Below, in pieces: positions 61,563-64,000 of a DNA stretch of 64,000 bases. A program made the position numbers and the translations under genes. The notes beneath the pieces are model-generated. The model was not told the DNA's origin, searched no databases, and saw only the letters and a program-made list of their open reading frames with translations. Numbering within the stretch: position 1 is the first letter of the stretch; every line of letters starts with the position of its first letter. The DNA comes from Bacteroidota bacterium (lineage in GTDB: Bacteria > Bacteroidota > Bacteroidia > Bacteroidales > Prolixibacteraceae), in assembly GCA_023251455.1 (NCBI GenBank), contig JAHEYT010000028.1:90146-154145 (forward strand), read 5' to 3'.

Positions 61563-61964
61563 TTAAATCTTAATTCCGGTCTTAATGCTTTCCTGATTCA
61601 TCAGGATAAGTTCCCTGTCGGCACCCGACCAGTCGATTGTTTGCCATTGATCCAAGTCAAACCAGCATTTAGCCGCATGTTCGGTCAAAACAATCACTCC
61701 GGAAATTATTTTGCAAATGAACGGAATCAGCTGTATTTGTTTGGTTCCGTAATCAAATTCGATGTATTCGAGTTGATCCAAAACCTCAATCCGGAGCTGT
61801 AATTCTTCATCAATCTCGCGAATTATGCACTGAGCCGCTGTTTCATCAGAATGAATTTTGCCACCCGGAAATTCCCATTTCCATGGATGACTACTTTCTG
61901 GTCCACGCTGAACCGCCAGAATTTTTGAGTCCTTGATTATTATTGCGCAAGAAACTTCGATCAT
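61563..61964 (-). CDS. MutT-like NUDIX pyrophosphohydrolase
   Basis: The protein has 133 residues, near the MutT size. The Nudix box is complete: GGKIHSDETAAQ followed by CIIREIDEEL, fitting GX5EX7REUXEEXGU except for the final glycine. The N-terminus (CAIIIKDSKILAVQRG) and WEFPGGK match (deoxy)nucleoside triphosphate pyrophosphohydrolases of the CTP/8-oxo-dGTP type. It probably cleanses the nucleotide pool. It overlaps no neighbour. Confidence 0.9.
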   Translation of the reverse strand: MIEVSCAIIIKDSKILAVQRGPESSHPWKWEFPGGKIHSDETAAQCIIREIDEELQLRIEVLDQLEYIEFDYGTKQIQLIPFICKIISGVIVLTEHAAKCWFDLDQWQTIDWSGADRELILMNQESIKTGIKI

Positions 61965-62051
61965 TGTATTCTTTCCTGAAAAAAATTGAATCGGTAAAGT
62001 AGGGAAAAACTATCTTTATTTCAAGATTAAAACAAGCACAGTTTGCGCATT

Positions 62052-62588
62052 ATGACTGAAAATGAAATCCAATCGCTGATTCAATCGTGGGAGAATATTG
62101 CATTATTGGTGCGTTATATTGGCGATTACCCCGAACTTCTGGATATTATTATGACCAAAGTTCTGGATGATAGTCGACCTGAGCATTGGCGCGCTGCCTG
62201 GATGGTCGATAAGATTCACGAACGGCATCCGGAGTTTGTATTTCCATATCTTCAGGCAATGACTGATTTTGTGCTGACGACTCAGAATGCAGGCAAAAAA
62301 AGGCATCTTCTGAAACTGATAGGCTGCTACCCTATTCAGGAAGAAAATATGGCTCTTTTGTTGAATTACTGCATCGAAGTATTCACCAATTCAGCAGAAC
62401 CAGTAGCTGTCCGAGTTCATGCCATGCAAATACTGTTCAACATTGCACAAAAAGAACCCGATTTTTCAGGAGAACTCATTGAACTCATTGAACATGAAAT
62501 GGAATATCATGGCTCGGCTGGATTAGCTTCGAGAGGCAAAAAATTATTAAAGAAGTTAAGGCCCATCCCTAAAAAGGGAAGGCAGTAA
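62052..62588 (+). CDS. HEAT-repeat-like cytoplasmic protein of unknown function
   Basis: From the ATG at 62052 the protein has 178 residues; an in-frame TTG at 62043 is less likely. It is mostly helical, with repeats of HEAT-like helix pairs (RPEHWRAAWMVDKIHERHPEFVFPYL; EPVAVRVHAMQILFNIAQKEPDFSGELIELI). The C-terminus is basic (KKLLKKLRPIPKKGRQ). It could be a protein-binding scaffold. No specific family was recognised. Confidence 0.65.
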   Translation: MTENEIQSLIQSWENIALLVRYIGDYPELLDIIMTKVLDDSRPEHWRAAWMVDKIHERHPEFVFPYLQAMTDFVLTTQNAGKKRHLLKLIGCYPIQEENMALLLNYCIEVFTNSAEPVAVRVHAMQILFNIAQKEPDFSGELIELIEHEMEYHGSAGLASRGKKLLKKLRPIPKKGRQ

Positions 62589-62605
62589 GGTTATGAAAAT
62601 CTTGA

Positions 62606-63427
62606 TTATTTTTTCAGGAAAGCCTCCTTTAATTCCATCAGTTGCTCATCGTTCAGCCCTTCAGGTTCGTTGCCGGTTTGCATAGCCATAAACCAGATTT
62701 GAGCCGATTTCGAAAGGATGTCAATCATATCGAATGCGTCAGAAACCGTTTCGCCAATGGCAAACGCACCATGCTTTTCCCAAATCACCACTTCATGTCC
62801 ATTCTTAAAACCCTCAATCGTTGCGTCGGCTATTTTATGGCTTCCGGGCAGAATATAAGGCACCATAAATACGCCACGTGGCACAAACACAAAGGCTTCA
62901 GGGTGCATTCCCCACAAAGTTTTGTTCAACATTTCGGCAGTTTGAAACCTTGGGATCTGGGTCATGGCAACCAATTCGTTTGGATGGGTATGTACAACTG
63001 CCTTGTTTTTTGACCCGATGCTAACCAGCAAATTATGAACGGCCAAATGAGTGGGCAATTCGGAGGTTGGCCTGAAATTATAAAGGTTCCGCTTTTTCAT
63101 TGAAATGATGTGATACGCATTCCCTTTTTTGTTCATCTTGATAATACAGGCATTTTTCATCGGATTGATGGCCAGGTCGCGCATTCGTTTTCCGGTTCCG
63201 GTAACAAAAAAATAAAGGTTTGCCAATGATTCGTAACTGCGTTCGAGCTGAAACATCGGGTAATGATCGAGTTCAAACTCGCTGTCGCCCATCATTTCAG
63301 ACAAATTGACAGAAATATTACCAGCATTACGCTCGGCCCATCCCTTTTGCCAAAGGTAATTTGCCAAACCAGCCACTTCGGTGATCGTCTTTGCGATTTT
63401 TTTGTTTTCCTGAAAAAATTCTTTCAT
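62606..63427 (-). CDS. rhaD: Rhamnulose-1-phosphate aldolase
   Basis: The protein has 273 residues and belongs to the class II aldolase/adducin family. The N-terminus WQKGWAERNAGNISVNL matches RhaD. The zinc ligands are His146, His148 (VVHTHPNE) and His219 (WEKHGAFAIGE), and the catalytic glutamate is probably Glu123. It cleaves L-rhamnulose-1-phosphate into dihydroxyacetone phosphate and L-lactaldehyde. No rhaA, rhaB or rhaS genes lie in the window. FucA is the nearest alternative. Confidence 0.9.
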   Translation of the reverse strand: MKEFFQENKKIAKTITEVAGLANYLWQKGWAERNAGNISVNLSEMMGDSEFELDHYPMFQLERSYESLANLYFFVTGTGKRMRDLAINPMKNACIIKMNKKGNAYHIISMKKRNLYNFRPTSELPTHLAVHNLLVSIGSKNKAVVHTHPNELVAMTQIPRFQTAEMLNKTLWGMHPEAFVFVPRGVFMVPYILPGSHKIADATIEGFKNGHEVVIWEKHGAFAIGETVSDAFDMIDILSKSAQIWFMAMQTGNEPEGLNDEQLMELKEAFLKK

Positions 63428-63452
63428 CTCATTTATTTTTTTTGATCTGCCA

Positions 63453-63460
63453 CAAATTTA
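63453..63460 (-). promoter_or_regulatory. -7 promoter element for rhaD
   Basis: On the minus strand TAAATTTG matches TAnnTTTG, 25 nt before the rhaD ATG. The 335-nt gap 63428-63762 otherwise holds no convincing gene. Confidence 0.45.
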
Positions 63461-63723
63461 GAATGTCCAATAAATAACTATCTTTCCCTTCATCCCACTT
63501 TCGGTTCCGCAAAAGTACTGGCTATGCAGGCACTTTGAACCTGTTCATCAAATGTATTCCATATAATCTTAACAATCAATTTATACACAAACAAAAACGA
63601 CAAACTATTGAAAGTTAAAGGATAATGACGGTGAAATCCATACTTCGATTCAGGGATACAAATAAACATCGCAGGCAACACGAAAAATTACACACAAAAC
63701 AGAGGTCAAAAAAATAATTTTTA

Positions 63724-63731
63724 TATTTTTG
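63724..63731 (+). promoter_or_regulatory. -7 promoter element for the tRNA-Gln pair
   Basis: TATTTTTG matches TAnnTTTG and lies 31 nt before the first tRNA-Gln. Confidence 0.45.
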
Positions 63732-63762
63732 CACCGTCTTTAAAGAAAAGACAACGAAGGAT

Positions 63763-63835
63763 TGACCCATGGTGTAATTGGCAACACAACTGATTTTGGT
63801 TCAGTAGAGTCTAGGTTCGAGCCCTAGTGGGTCAA
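63763..63835 (+). tRNA. tRNA-Gln (anticodon TTG)
   Basis: Cloverleaf: acceptor TGACCCA/TGGGTCA with a weak first T-A pair, as is usual for tRNA-Gln, anticodon stem ACTGA/TCAGT around TTTTGGT, and T-loop GGTTCGAGCC. The anticodon is TTG, reading CAA and CAG. The discriminator is A. CCA is not encoded. Confidence 0.95.
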
Positions 63836-63893
63836 CAAAAAGCAAACAATTTAAGCTTCGGCAAATTGAAATTTGTTTTACATTTTTTGAAAT

Positions 63894-63966
63894 TGTCCTG
63901 TGGTGTAATTGGCAACACGTCTGATTCTGGATCAGAAGAGTTTAGGTTCGAGACCTAACAGGACAA
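63894..63966 (+). tRNA. tRNA-Gln (anticodon CTG)
   Basis: Cloverleaf: acceptor TGTCCTG/CAGGACA, anticodon stem TCTGA/TCAGA around TTCTGGA, and T-loop GGTTCGAGACC. The anticodon is CTG, reading CAG. It follows the TTG isoacceptor by 58 nt and shares its D-arm GGTGTAATTGGCAACAC, so the pair arose by duplication. Confidence 0.95.
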
Positions 63967-64000
63967 CTGATAATCAACCACTTACGAATATTTCGTAGGT

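Noticed and set aside
63490..63681. Minus-strand open frame of 63 codons upstream of the tRNA-Gln pair
   Set aside because: No promoter, no recognisable domain and an AT-rich random composition; it is likely chance.

Overview
The window looks like a chromosomal segment of a Bacteroidota bacterium, most likely of the Bacteroidales/Marinilabiliales type (Prolixibacteraceae-like); this placement is an inference. It rests on recurrent TAnnTTTG-like -7 promoter elements, few Shine-Dalgarno sequences, family content typical of the phylum (DUF5916, GH9/GH29/GH31, DUF1080, ThuA, DUF5808, 7TM histidine kinase, DapL) and moderately AT-rich DNA. No rRNA operon, prophage, CRISPR array, SusC/SusD pair or complete insertion sequence was seen. 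Most of the window is ordinary core genome.

Layout. 1-9.5 kb: C-terminal end of a probable acyltransferase, tRNA-Gly(CCC), PQQ-type beta-propeller protein, patatin-like lipase, polytopic membrane protein, SRPBCC protein, LL-diaminopimelate aminotransferase (dapL) and a beta-lactamase-like serine hydrolase. 9.6-18 kb: two tandem exported CarboxypepD_reg paralogues, an RsuA/RluB-type pseudouridine synthase, an ECF sigma factor abutting a membrane protein, DUF1801 and SRPBCC proteins, aquaporin, and the GTPases Era and Der separated by a hairpin-rich spacer. 18-30.3 kb (mostly minus): KefB-type antiporter, an AlkC-type DNA glycosylase next to a 7TM histidine kinase, MntP, an RluA-family synthase, TsaC/Sua5, a GT4 glycosyltransferase, LysA, a DapF homologue with both catalytic cysteines replaced by serine, and a secreted bleomycin-hydrolase-like peptidase. 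30.5-38 kb: SufS, ThuA, rubrerythrin, SufE and a MIP18-family protein (an Fe-S/oxidative-stress neighbourhood), a sensor kinase with an ABC_sub_bind sensor, and AspS.

38-49.8 kb: a small secreted unknown, a REP-associated tyrosine transposase (RAYT) pseudogene interrupted by one nonsense codon and carrying an in-frame array of REP-like 12-mers, a DUF362 protein, TadA, GH31, AroA, AroB, DprA and a DEAD-box helicase. 49.8-64 kb: a minus-strand glycan group (GH9, DUF5916 barrel, GH29), YgjP-like metallopeptidase, dGTPase, DUF1080 protein, small membrane proteins, MutT, a HEAT-like protein, rhamnulose-1-phosphate aldolase, and two tRNA-Gln genes (UUG and CUG).

How genes fit together: dapL, lysA and the dapF homologue cover the late lysine/meso-DAP steps; aroB and aroA are adjacent shikimate steps; sufS, sufE and the MIP18 gene serve Fe-S assembly. 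The most unusual material is the repeat layer: a RAYT relic, repeats inside it, and four other intergenic palindromes in the window, some sharing core sequences. No clearly new defence or biosynthetic system was found. The best leads are the RAYT/REP-like family, the Ser/Ser DapF homologue, the era-der spacer, and the pairing of alkC with a histidine kinase.
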